From the NCBI GenBank assembly GCA_039707655.1, contig CM077671.1, positions 365,702,720-365,766,719 of the forward strand: a stretch of DNA of 64,000 nucleotides. The letters run 5' to 3'. The notes under the pieces were generated by a model. It worked only from the letters and a program-made list of their open reading frames with translations, was not told the origin of the DNA and did not search any database. Position numbers and translations under genes: made by a program. Each line of letters starts with the position of its first letter. Positions within the stretch are counted from its first letter, which is position 1. Of the stretch, positions 54,601-64,000 are shown piece by piece. This stretch comes from Elymus sibiricus (Eukaryota; Streptophyta; Magnoliopsida; Poales; Poaceae).

Positions 54601-55760
54601 TCCGTCACCTGTCCATCAGGTTTAGCAAGCGATTTAATGCGATTTTTCCTCCGTCGCATGGAGGCCCTCATCTGAAAGTAATGGGTATTTTTGTCACCAT
54701 GGGTTAACCAATCCACCCTCGAACGTTGCCGCTGCAAAATTTCTTCTCTCTGATATAACTCAACGAGGCGGTCGGTGATCTTGATTTCCAGTCTACTCGG
54801 GCCTGTACGCCCCTGCATGTTTTTCAAAGCTTCCAATTGGCGTTTTAGTTGCTTGATCTCTCCCTTAACGTTCCCAAAGGTATATCTATCCCAGTGCCGC
54901 AAGTTTTCACCCAGCGCTTCAAGCTTGCCGTGAATTTCCTCTACTAATGATGCAACGGGCCTTCCCCCCCACTCCGTGTGCACAAATACCTCCCACTGTG
55001 GGTGGCGCTCCCACATTAGCTCGTATCTGAAGCATCCACTTGGCCTTCCTTGATTCTCTTCATCCGTCAGTTTTAGTAAGATGGGGCCGTGATCAGAACA
55101 AACAGAAGATATATTCTCAACTTCGGCTGCAGGGAAAATTGCATTCCAGGCCGCATTAGCAACAGCCCGGTCCAGCCTTACTCTGGTATATGTCCCCCCT
55201 GCCACTTTCTTTTCGAAGGTCCACATCCTTCCCTTGTAGCCTAGATCAGCAAGCCCGCATGTATCCATAGCATCTCTGAACCCCTGCATTTGTAACTGAG
55301 CTCTTGGGTTGACACCATCATGTTCTGCTTGGTTGAGGACCTCATTAAAATCACCTAGTACCACCCAAGGCAGGCTAGAGACACCCACGATGGAGCAAAG
55401 GGTGTCCCACGTTTTGTAACGTTCAGAGACCTGGGCTTCTCCGTATATGCACGTCAACCTCCACGGCGAGGGACCAAGCTCAAGAATAGTGCAATCTATG
55501 TGGTACCTAGAATAACCAACAACTTCAAGCTTTATTTCATCATTCCAAAATATTACAAGACCTCCACTCCTACCCATACTTGCAACAGCAAAAACTTTAT
55601 TGTAACCAAAAGATTGAGCTAAAATTTCAGCACGCGCTCTCGGAAGCTGGGTTTCGACAAGGCATAGCACGGCCGGGGTAAATTTGGTGGTGAGCTCACG
55701 CACCTCTCGAACTGTCGCAGGATTACCCAAACCACGACAGTTCCAACATAGGGAATTCAT
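51618..55760 (-). CDS. LINE C ORF2: endonuclease, reverse transcriptase, RNase H
   Basis: A 1380-residue polyprotein without a break, usual length for plant LINEs. Residues 1-235: AP-like endonuclease ([60 protein letters not shown]). About 430-720: reverse transcriptase ([49 protein letters not shown], catalytic FADD near 687). About 1065-1130: zinc-binding zf-RVT ([17 protein letters not shown]). About 1225-1350: plant LINE RNase H ([28 protein letters not shown]). All catalytic motifs are intact. Translation probably follows ORF1 by reinitiation at the ATGA overlap (55757-55760). It may be competent for retrotransposition if transcribed. Confidence 0.95.
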   Translation of the reverse strand: [1380 protein letters not shown]

Positions 55761-56158
55761 TGGGTCCGGCGGTCCTCCTCGCGGGAGGCCGCCACAGTCA
55801 TCATGTCTGTCTCTGTATGATCCCCCTCCATCACTACGCCCCTCCCATCTTGCCTTCTCCTTTTCACAAGCGGCTCCCTCCCCGGGGTAGAAGATCGGTC
55901 CGGGTTAGAGCTCGATGTCGCATCCTCATAGACAGCCCTTGATCCCATCAGCAGGTCAAAGACGCAGTAGCCTCCAGCAGCATACTCTTCCCAAAGACAA
56001 TCCTTAGACAACATAGACGTCGTAGACTTACACGTTGGAGCCGGTGCAGGCACCGTTCGTAGACGCGATTGACTCCCATTGATGGTGTAGGCCTGCAACG
56101 GCGGGGACGCCATCGCTGAAACCAAACCTAGGCAACGGAGCAGACAGTACTTGTTCAT
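55757..56158 (-). CDS. LINE C ORF1, short (133 aa), lacks DUF4283 and zinc knuckle
   Basis: Starts MNKYCLLRCLG at 56158, with an in-frame stop about 80 bases upstream, so the frame cannot be extended. It ends SREEDRRTQ, the stop overlapping the ORF2 ATG. It has a Ser/Pro-rich middle and a basic tail (VKRRRQDGRG), but none of the RNA-binding DUF4283 or CCHC motifs of typical ORF1 proteins such as that at 39622-40802. Since the target duplication fixes the 5' end at 56276, the shortness belongs to the inserted copy itself. Either it is 5' truncated and fused to new sequence, or it represents a lineage with a reduced ORF1. Confidence 0.6.
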   Translation of the reverse strand: MNKYCLLRCLGLVSAMASPPLQAYTINGSQSRLRTVPAPAPTCKSTTSMLSKDCLWEEYAAGGYCVFDLLMGSRAVYEDATSSSNPDRSSTPGREPLVKRRRQDGRGVVMEGDHTETDMMTVAASREEDRRTQ

Positions 56159-56276
56159 CTCATCTGGACCAACGCAACCAACTCGGAGGTGGACGCCGGC
56201 GCCGGATCGGCGGCGGCGGTGCCGACGAAAACTAGGTCACATCGCTGGTCCGGTCTTTGCTGAGGTTCCCTATGCA

Positions 56277-56292
56277 AGTACCTGGCAGCTGC
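56277..56292. repeat. LINE C target-site duplication, 5' copy
   Basis: AGTACCTGGCAGCTGC, identical to 51578-51593. Confidence 0.95.
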
Positions 56293-56531
56293 TGCAGCAA
56301 GAGAACGCAGCATCGTCCAATTTCAGCTAGAATTATTGGGTCGCAAAAATAAGTAAGAGAAAATAACGCGAACACAACCCAGCGTGGGCCATAACTTCTC
56401 AGGTGGCAAAAAGGAGCGAAGCCTGAGGCCCATTTCGGGCCAGTTCGGGACCCATTCTTCCTTGCTGTCCCAAAGGCCGAAGCTGGAGGAGAAAGCAGGA
56501 CCCACCGTCCCATATCTCAACCAGTCGCAAG
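56293..56531 (+). other. Upstream region of F-box-associated fragment
   Basis: No recognisable coding sequence, although the frame of the following ORF is open for at least 70 bases upstream of its ATG. Homology-like sequence begins only at VVVNGVVHFLM. Confidence 0.4.
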
Positions 56532-57089
56532 ATGAGATGTGTCGTCGTCAATGGCGTGGTGCACTTCTTGATGGACTTTTTCTCCACCCACTTCAGAACT
56601 GACATGATAACCATTGAACCTGGCAGCATAGCTTCGTTCAACCTCGAGACAGAGGATTGGATGGATGTTCTACGCGGTCCAGAGCCGGTGTACAAGTATG
56701 TGCAAGAGGACGAGGTTTACGGTTACCCAGAACTGGAACTCCAACTATCACTGGCTGAGATGAGTGTCTGCTTAGTTATGGTTCGTAATATTCATAACAT
56801 ATCTGTTGACTTGTGGTTTTTGACAGATTCTGAGAAAGGTATCTGGGTCAAGAAATACAGCATGCCTTCAGATTTCGCTAAGCCTTTTAGATACCCTTTT
56901 CTGATGTTGGATGATGGGAGGATCTTTTTCAGTGTCGAGGGTTATTTACAAGGTATCCGTGGTATTGCAGAGCCAGGACAAAGGTTTCTGGTAAGTTATG
57001 ATCCAAGGAATGACACTTATGCTGATGCACTAAAACTGAGAGATTCCATATCCATTGGCATTTACACAGGAAGTCTGCTGAGTTTATAG
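56532..57089 (+). pseudogene. F-box-associated domain fragment (C-terminal), N-terminus missing
   Basis: A 185-codon frame with the pattern of the F-box-associated (FBA-type) domain: VVVNGVVHFLMDFF, DMITIEPGSIASFNLETEDW, LSLAEMSVCLVMV, VDLWFLTDSEKGIWVKKYSM, DGRIFFSV and LVSYDPRNDTYAD, ending in TAG at 57087-57089. In the family this domain binds substrates of SCF ubiquitin ligases. The F-box itself (about 45 residues) and the first half of the domain are not seen upstream. The gene is therefore truncated, or its first exon lies beyond the LINE insertion. It could be expressed as a short protein, but a gene fragment is more likely. Confidence 0.65.
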
Positions 57090-58023
57090 AGTATCTTTCA
57101 CTAATGAAGTGAATATTGTTTATCACCTTATGTTGTAAACTTGAACAATTAGTGAGACAATGTGATGCATGCATCAATGAAAAAATATGTTGTGCTTTCT
57201 GAGTATATTATGTTAATCTGCTATACATCTTGCATCAGAAGATTTGCAGTTTTATTTTGTATGGTAATTTGGGGAGTTTGGTCCATGAGTTACTATTACT
57301 CTATAGCTATGGTCTGTTTGTAATATGATGTTTCATGTTTCTCAGTTCGAAGTATCAAGCTGCAAGTTATAATATGACATTAAGGCTCCTTAACAGTTGC
57401 TTCAAAACAAAACATTGCTACCCGGTGTACATTGGTGTCACTGAATCAAATATTTTGTTTAACTGTTATATTCTTTCTTCCTCGAGGCTGCTTTCTTTTG
57501 TCTCCATTCTTTCACTGATTTTTGTGCCTGTAGCCGGCTCCAATTTTTAAGGGACAAAAATTAACGAACTCATGATGAATTGATTAAAGGCTGTTAGTAG
57601 CAGGATATTTGAAAAGAGGTTCACATAATCTCTGGCTGTGGTAATTTACAAGCTCCCTTCTCCACTGCTTGCATGTAAAATGCCAAGGATGAAAGGGTAC
57701 TTGTGCTTTCAAAGTAGGAGTACATTTATTAGTCTGATATATTTCTATGAGAAGATTTTGAAGTTTTGTTTACTACACAAAGTATAGCAATTTCAGCAGT
57801 CTGGGCAGAGTTACTATATAGCTATGGTCAGTCTGGAATAAACAAGCTTCTGATGTGGTGTTTCAAAATATAGTACTCTGCTCCTACTGCATAATTTGTT
57901 CCTTTCTTAGAACAGATAATACTTAGCTAGGTAAAGTCATGCACAGTAACATTTTCCATGAAGGTCATCTTTACTCTTTGGTAATTATCTCACATTTATA
58001 TCGTCCTTGAATACTTATTTTTC
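57090..58023. repeat. AT-rich 3' flank with a diverged internal duplication
   Basis: No gene. The segment 57185-57345 resembles 57700-57880: both have TTGTGCTTTC, AGAAGATTT, GAGTTACTAT and ATAGCTATGGTC(T/A)GT in the same order, offset by about 520 bases. This suggests an old tandem duplication of the 3' flank of the F-box fragment. Confidence 0.5.
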
Positions 58024-58402
58024 ATGGCTCTCCCTCCCCCTCCCCTCCCCTCCCCTACCCTCCCCTTCCCCTGCTCGTCGACGGCCTCTCCACCCCTTCC
58101 CCCGGCGTGCTCCTCCCCGTCTCCCCTGCTCTGCCCTCGCGCTGGTGTAGCCGAGGTGCAGGTCGGTCGTGGCTTGACCTTTCCACGGGGCGATTCTCCT
58201 GCACCTCCCCCCCCCCCCCCTCTCGCTGGGAACCGGTTCTGGGCCTTGGAGTGTGACGAGGACGCATTCCGACTCCGATCTCGCCACTGGGGCGGTGGTT
58301 CGTGATGCGGTGAGGAAGGCCGAGCCCCGTGCGTGGAAGTTTGCCCCGGGCGGTAGGGGCCGTCTGGTGGCCTCCTAGTCGGAGGGCCTTGGCTGGTCCC
58401 GT

Positions 58403-61329
58403 GTGGTTCGTCGGCACCGTAGATATGGTAAGTTTCTGGCACCTTCTACGGCTCGGGGTGTTCTTGGGGTGGCTCCCGGCGCCGGCGTGGGCGCAGCCGC
58501 GGCCTCCCCTGGGCGCTCCCCTTCTCCTTCGTGTGCTACCGGCATGTCCTCTCCTTCCCCTCCGTCGGTGGCACTGTCGCCGCCGGCGGCTCGGGGCAGG
58601 TCTGGGGTCGGGGAGGTGGCGGTGCTGCGAACCCTAGATTTGGTTCCACTCGTGTTGGCTAGTGGGCCTGCGGATTGTACGGGTGCTGGGCCGCCTTCGG
58701 CTGGGCTGCCTCCGCCCCCCCCCCCCCCTCTTTCCTCCTATTCTATCTTCCCTGTCTTCCCTCCTCTCCTCCCATTGGGCCCTGGGCCAATTGGTCCCAC
58801 TATTCCCCAACCACCCCCCTCACCGGCCCGTCTGGCCCACGCACCCGCCTTGGGCACTGCTTGCTCGGGGTACATATGGGTGCGCAAGGGTTCCCTCCCC
58901 CTTTCCTAGGGTTTTCGGCTTCATCTGCTGACCCGCGACGGCGCCGTGCACCCATTCGCGTCTTCCATAGATCTACTCCACCTCATCCTCTCTCCCTCTC
59001 CTTCACGGAGATCCTCTCCATGGACAAGTCTAGGGCCTCCTCCAATGAGGCCATTTCTGGTAGCAAGCGTTGCCGTGAGGATTCTCCGGCGGAGGGCGCG
59101 GATCTGGAATATGAGGCCTCCCTCCAATCCAGGCTCGAGGCGGACCAGGCGGCTCGTGAGCAGGTGGCTCGCGACCATGCGGCCTGGGCTGCGGGGCCAG
59201 AGTGGCGCCAGCGGGACGAGCGCGCGCGGTCGCTAGGCGGCTCTGGCTCGGGGGCCACCGGTTCTGGCGATGGGGTGGCGCCGGGGCTGGATCCCTGGGA
59301 GGTGGCGGCGGCTGGTGGCGCGGCGGGCTCGGCCTCGTCCAACCCCAGGCCTCCTCCTTCCCGGGGCCCGATCCCCCCCCCCTCCCTGCCAACCGGTGCG
59401 TGCGCCTGGATCTGATGCTAGCGGTCGACTTCCTCAGCGCTCCAACTTCGGCCCCCCTCCTCAGATCTCCAAGCCTCGCCGTTTCCCTGCCTCTGCTTCG
59501 GGTGCCCCATCTTCTAGCCTTGGGGATGGCATCCTGCCCCCTCCTCCGCCTCCCTCGCCTCGCCATTCCTCATCTGCGCCCAATCCCCCCTCCACTCTCA
59601 CCTGCTTCGCCTGCTACCAACCAGGACATTTCCAATCTAGATGCTGCAACCCTCCGTTTTGTCTCATCTGTCGGGCCGAGGGCCACCTCACGGTTAACTA
59701 CAAGAATCGGGTCAAACCCCCTGTCTTTGTGCATTACGGGCTCGGGCTCCGTGGTTGCTCTTTCTTCGCCCTCGACAGTGAGTTGCCGATGGTGGTGGCT
59801 GCCCCCTCTCTCTCCAACGCTGCCATCATCACTGTGCAAGGGCAAAAGATCTCTCCCTAGGTGCTACTGGAAGGTCTCCGGATTTGGGATGAGGCGGGTT
59901 GGGACTGGCAGGTGCATCAGTTGTCCGAATTTGAATTTGCTGCGGTGTTCCCATCCAAAGAGTGTCTCAGGATGATCTCTTCGTGCACTAGCTTCACCCT
60001 GCCTCACAACCAGCTCATGGTCTCTGTCAAGGCCACAACCAATGGTTCCAAATCGGTGGGGCCTCTCTCGGATGTCTGGGTGTTGATTGACGATGTTCCC
60101 GTGGGCCTCAGATCTGAGCACTTCTTGATGGCTTTTGGTGTTCTTCTTGGCAAGCCGATTGAAGTGGATCGTGAGTCTCTGGATAAGCTTGGCCCAGCTC
60201 GCATCAAAGTCTGGTGTGTGGATCCATTATGCCTGCACGGGGTGGTGGATGTGTTCCCTTATTCTGATGGCATCCGGCTGCGGGTGCGGGTTGAGGGTGC
60301 TGAGGCTCTTCATGCTCCCAGGCCACCTCCCCCCTCTAATTCGTCGATGCCTGATAAGCATGGGGATGGTCCTACTAGCGACCAGGACCCGAGTGGTGGA
60401 TCTGACTTGCACTTCACACAATCTGAATGGGAAGCTTTGGAGCCGGGGGTCCGTGATCTGTGCAAGAAGAATGCCCCAGTGGGTGATGCCCAGAAAGAAG
60501 AGTCTGATGCGCCGATGGCTGGTAGGGAGGATCTGCCCTGTGGTGACTTGGGGAAGAACGCTCCTGTTGGCACGCCGGTCTCGGGTGTATGCTCCAATAT
60601 CCCAGTTCGGCCAATCTCTCCTTCTACCTCTGGGATGAAGACCTGCCTCCTCCTGCCCGCTCGGCTGATGACCCTGTGAGCTTTCAGAAGAAGAAATCCT
60701 TTGTCAGGAAATTCTCCGCCAAAAGTAGGGCTCTGTCTGGCTCCAAGTACTCCGTGGCTGGTGTGTGCCGGTGCCTGGAGGCTGATATGGGCGCGACGTC
60801 TGGCTCTGCCGCCGGTGCAGCGATGCCATCTCCCGCAGCTCGCTCCCCTCTACTCTGGTCACCTACCTCCACGACACGCAAGAGTCGCCGGGTTCAGGAT
60901 TCTGGGGAACCGGTGGCGCTGCGTGCGGAGCATCGTGCTGCGGCCAAAGACCTGCCCTCCCAAGGTACCTCCCCCCAACCCCCTTATTCTGCTTCTCCTG
61001 TCCGGATGGTTTTGCCTTCCTTTACCGATGATCATTTACTACATGTTCTTTCTGATGTTGGGATCACTCTTGACCCGGGTTTTGGCTCTCCTTCTTCTAT
61101 CCTCTCTCTCATTCGGGCAAATGAAATGGCCCAAGCGGCCATTGCTAAAGCCAAGGAGCTGGCCGAGGCGAATGTGGTCGCTACTGTGCTGGTTGTTGGT
61201 GGGGGAGTGGACAATGGTGGTGGCCATGGTCGTCCTAACTCCCTTAAGAGGGGTCCCTCTAAACGCCCTAAACCCTGCGTGGCCCCCTGCGGGTCCAGCC
61301 TCCGTATCAAAAACCTGTCTGCCAAATGA
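58403..61329 (+). pseudogene. LINE D ORF1, frameshifted
   Basis: Coding pieces in changing frames: a Pro/Ser/Ala-rich N-terminus; MDKSRASSNEAISGSKRC at 59020 with an Ala/Arg-rich coiled coil; a double zinc knuckle (CFACYQPGHFQSRC then CLICRAEGHLT) at about 59608-59700; a DUF4283-like part (59861-60320) with DDVPVGLRSEHFL; a linker with repeated KNAPVGDAQ/KNAPVGTPV segments; and a basic C-terminus ending LRIKNLSAK. Shifts occur near 59400, 59860 (TAG) and 60640. Zinc knuckles before DUF4283 is a different order from LINE B. The final TGA (61327-61329) overlaps the ORF2 start ATG. Confidence 0.7.
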
Positions 61330-63090
61330 AAGCTCTATTCTGGAATGTTTGGGGTTTTGGTGCTAGGGGGCGCCGAGACCAGCTAAAGGACATAGTGAGA
61401 GGGGAAAACATTGATATCATTGGTTTGGTCGAAACGTTTAAAGACTCCTTCTCCCAAACAAACTATCTGCGGTAGCGGGGATGGAAATATTTGATTGGAA
61501 TTGGCTTCCGGCCTCAAGTCACTCGGGTGGGATCCTCATTGGCACCAGGCGTGACCGGTTTGATTTTGTGACCTTTGACCATGGCATTTTCTGGGCTAGC
61601 TCTGTTGTTCATCATCGGCGTCTCAACACTCTCTGGGAAGTCATGGTTGTTTATGGCCCAGCTGATCATTCCTTATCTGCGCTCTTCCTTGAAGAAATAT
61701 CTGCCAAAATTGAGGCTTGTACCCTTCCCATCCCGGTGGGAGGGGATTTTAACCTTTTACGTGCTCCTTCGGACAAGAATAACCTAATCTTCTCTTGGCC
61801 CTCACGGATGCTTTTAACGGTTTTATTAGGGACTGTGCTCTTCGGGAGCTTCCTAGGGTCGGGGCTCGCTTCACATGGACCAATCACCAGGCTAATCCGG
61901 TCCGGTCGGTGCTAGACCGTGTTTTCATCTGTTCTAATTGGGATTCCTTATTTTCCCGTGCCTCCTTAAAGGCCAGAGCGATTGTGGGCTCCGACCACGC
62001 TCCTCTGATTCTAGACGCGGGTCTGGATAGGACTTCCATCTCCTCTCGGTTCCAGTTTGATGCCTCTTGTCTCCTAGTCGACGGGTTTGTTGACATGTTG
62101 GCTAACAGAATCTCTCTGCACCTTGCTTCCTGTCACCGCTCTTTCGGTCCCATGGATGATTGGCACAAGTGTTCTTATGCGATTCAAAAATTCCTTCGCG
62201 GTTGGGCGAGTAACAGGGCAGCGGATGCCCGTCGGGAGAAGGTCTCCTTGGACGCTCAGCTGGCTGGCTTGGACGCGGTGGCTGACGGCCCGGGTCTTTC
62301 GGAGAGTGAGTGGTCTGTCCGTTATGCCTTAGAGGAGGCTCTGATGCGGTTGCATCAGCAGGCCGAGATTTATTGGCGCCAACGGGGCACTTTGAACTGG
62401 ACCCTTAAGGGTGATTCCCCCACGGCATATTTCTTTGCCATTGCTAATGGCAGCAGGAGGAGGTGTGCGATTGATAGCCTTACTATTAATGGAGTTAAAG
62501 TTCGGACCAGTCGTTAATTATGGCTCATGTTGTTGATTTCTTCTCTTCTCTCCTCTCCGCTAAGCCGGAGTCTGGCCTATCTATCTCTCGCTCCTTGTGG
62601 GATATACCTTCTAGAATCTCTAGGGAGGAGAATGAGGCCTTACTTTTGCCTCTGTCTGAGGAGGAGATCTGGGAGGTCATCAGATCTGCCAATACCAACG
62701 CGGCCTCGGGCCCAGATGGCTTCTCGATCCCTTTTTTAGGAAGTTCCGGCCGCAGCTTCGGTCCCTGGTGTGTAAGATTATTCAGGGCTTTTGCCTTGGG
62801 ACGGTAGATATTTCTCGCCTTAACGATGCTATCATTTCTCTCATCCCTAAGATCAAAGGAGCCGAGCTGATTTCTCTCAGTTTAGACCTATTGCCCTTAT
62901 TATGCCAGTCGATTATCTCCCGTGGCCCATAGAGTCCTTAGCCCTTTTCAATCTGCCTTCGTTAAAGGGAGACTCATTCTTGATGGGATCTTGTGTCTCC
63001 ATGAGATTGTGCATGATCTCAGGATCCGAAAAGCTAAAGATGTGATTCTTAAACTGGACTTTAAGAAAGCTTACGATTCGGTCCAACCCA
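61326..63090 (+). pseudogene. LINE D ORF2, endonuclease and partial reverse transcriptase
   Basis: Starts MKALFWNVWGFGARGRRDQL, where other copies have WNCRG, so the motif is mutated. Endonuclease blocks SGGILIGTRRDRF, VYGPADHS, GGDFNLLR, RVGARFTWTNHQ, LDRVFIC and GSDHAPLIL follow in three frames (61326-62517). Then come KGDSPTAYFFAIANGS, the SGPDGFSIPF block (62700) and FQSAFVKGRLI/LKLDFKKAYDSV (62940-63085) of the reverse transcriptase, with stops between. The sequence breaks off at 63090. It comes from a different LINE family than LINEs B and C. Confidence 0.75.
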
Positions 63091-64000
63091 TCGGGGCATC
63101 TTAGGAACATATACCACAAGCTTCAAGAGTAATTAACACATGCTTGCAAACAGAGCATGGCTGACAAAAGCATAGGATACGACTTATCAGAGGGAGAAGA
63201 CACAGTTTACCAATGGTATCATGTATCAGGGGAAGAACATCACAAGAATTTTGAATGTGAAGGATGCTATCGGATAATAACCCAACACTGGGTCTGGCGG
63301 TCCACAAAAGACCCGATGTGAGTATCGGTACCCAATCAGAGGGAGAAAGAATGTAAGGCATCAGACCATAGAACATCCAAATAATTTGATGCTTAAATAA
63401 CCAAAGGAATTAAGATTTCCAAATGGGTGTATCGGAAACAGAGGTTCCGATCAAATACAAGTAAGATGAAAGGACTTAGATGGGCAATCAATCAAGGTTG
63501 ATTTGTCGGGAACCAACTCATGTTTGGAAATACGTCTGAGCCGGACGGATAATTTATGATAAACAACTGGTGACTGTGTGCATTCACACACAGGTTGAAT
63601 CAATAAAATCAAATGAAAACCACAAAGGATTTGCTTAATATTGCTAGACATATGGAATTAACCATAATGCAAGCAGGTAAGAAAGGTCAAGGGCAAAAGG
63701 CTACTGAGGATTACGGAAGATCGAATAGCGTTTCAAAGAATTCTGTGAAAGACAAGAACAACTGGGGACGAACGAATCCTCGATAAGGATGAGGAGTTAT
63801 CCGCAGGGGTTGGCGATGGAAGGAAATCGCAAAATCGACGAGCACAAGTTCTCGGAAGAACATCAGAGAGTATCTTCGGAGTCTTCTGATGAATCAAGCC
63901 ATCATCTGGAATGAGGGGCTCTCCGGGAGGAGTAGTTACGAGAACCTAGAGTTAGAGTTAATAAAATCTTTAACCCGAAAGAGAAGAGAGATCAGAACCC
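63091..64000. other. Unassigned, probably retrotransposon-derived, no gene
   Basis: AT-rich sequence with no open frame of interest and no LTR end that I can define. It begins abruptly after the LINE D reverse transcriptase, so a junction lies at about 63090. The style (scattered CAGAGGGAGA and GGTATC words) resembles non-coding parts of Triticeae gypsy elements, but no family is claimed. Confidence 0.35.

Larger units (their letters stand above)
51594..56276 (-). mobile_element. LINE C: non-LTR retrotransposon, 4683 bp, intact ORF2
   Basis: Bounded by a perfect 16-base target duplication and ending in a short poly(A) tail, the signature of target-primed reverse transcription. It carries a short ORF1 (55757-56158) and a full ORF2 (51618-55760). 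The ORF2 stop codon TAA overlaps the AATAAA hexamer (51617-51622), and only 17 bases separate the stop from the A tail. The 5' 118 bases before ORF1 are GC-rich. It inserted between a B3 pseudogene and an F-box fragment. Confidence 0.92.
58024..63090 (+). mobile_element. LINE D: decayed non-LTR retrotransposon, 3' truncated in RT
   Basis: A GC-rich 5' part (two 14-base C runs at 58207-58220 and 58715-58728), ORF1 with zinc knuckles (about 58403-61329) and ORF2 (61326-63090) that ends within the reverse transcriptase at DFKKAYDSVQ. Many frameshifts are present. No 3' tail or target duplication is found, so a later event removed the rest. Confidence 0.8.

Overview
The window is nuclear DNA of a grass, most likely a Triticeae cereal (wheat, barley, rye or a relative). 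The evidence is BARE/Angela-type copia LTRs starting TGTTGGAAATATG, a DUF1618 gene (a grass-expanded family), a CACTA element with CAGTAGCGCTGG subterminal repeats, and deeply nested retrotransposons that make up about 90% of the sequence. There are no rRNA, tRNA, CRISPR or prokaryotic features.

Layout. 1-2024 is the outer end of a gypsy-type LTR, inserted in a gag-only copia element (2025-7576, 'Copia A', minus strand). Copia A sits in the 3' LTR of a decayed Angela/BARE-like copia (7577-34953, minus). That Angela is also split in its integrase region by a second copia ('Copia B', 10922-30656, minus, target duplication AGATT). Copia B holds a non-coding LTR-element fragment in its own 3' LTR (11933-15943) and a solo LTR of the Copia A family (20268-21779, duplication GCGTT). 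To the right come a CACTA-type DNA transposon (34957 to about 38936) with two B3-like domains, and a broken LINE that it interrupts (38937-40802, minus).

The gene-bearing stretch is 41-58 kb. It has an intact single-exon DUF1618 gene (41461-42783, plus); an intact, fairly young copia ('Copia C', 42993-49581, plus, duplication CAATG) with one long gag-pol frame; a B3-domain pseudogene (50187-50816, minus); a LINE with intact ORF2 and a perfect 16-bp target duplication (51594-56276, minus); and an F-box-associated domain fragment (56532-57089, plus). A third, decayed LINE (58024-63090, plus) and unassigned sequence close the window.

Most unusual signals. (1) Copia A and Copia B each carry, downstream of gag or pol, what reads as a second transcription unit: a TATA box, a leader exon, a small intron ending in TTCACAG, and a third ORF. 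(2) Copia C appears to start gag inside its own LTR and to splice out an intron containing the primer-binding site. (3) Copia B is sprinkled from end to end, in LTR, coding and spacer DNA, with the word CAAA(T/G)TC(T/C)TCA in several reading frames and both orientations. (4) Copia A promoters carry iterated TCGGT-N5-ACCGA quasi-palindromes. (5) All three LINEs join ORF1 and ORF2 by the same ATGA overlap. Exon models and family names come from reading alone and have not been checked against any database.
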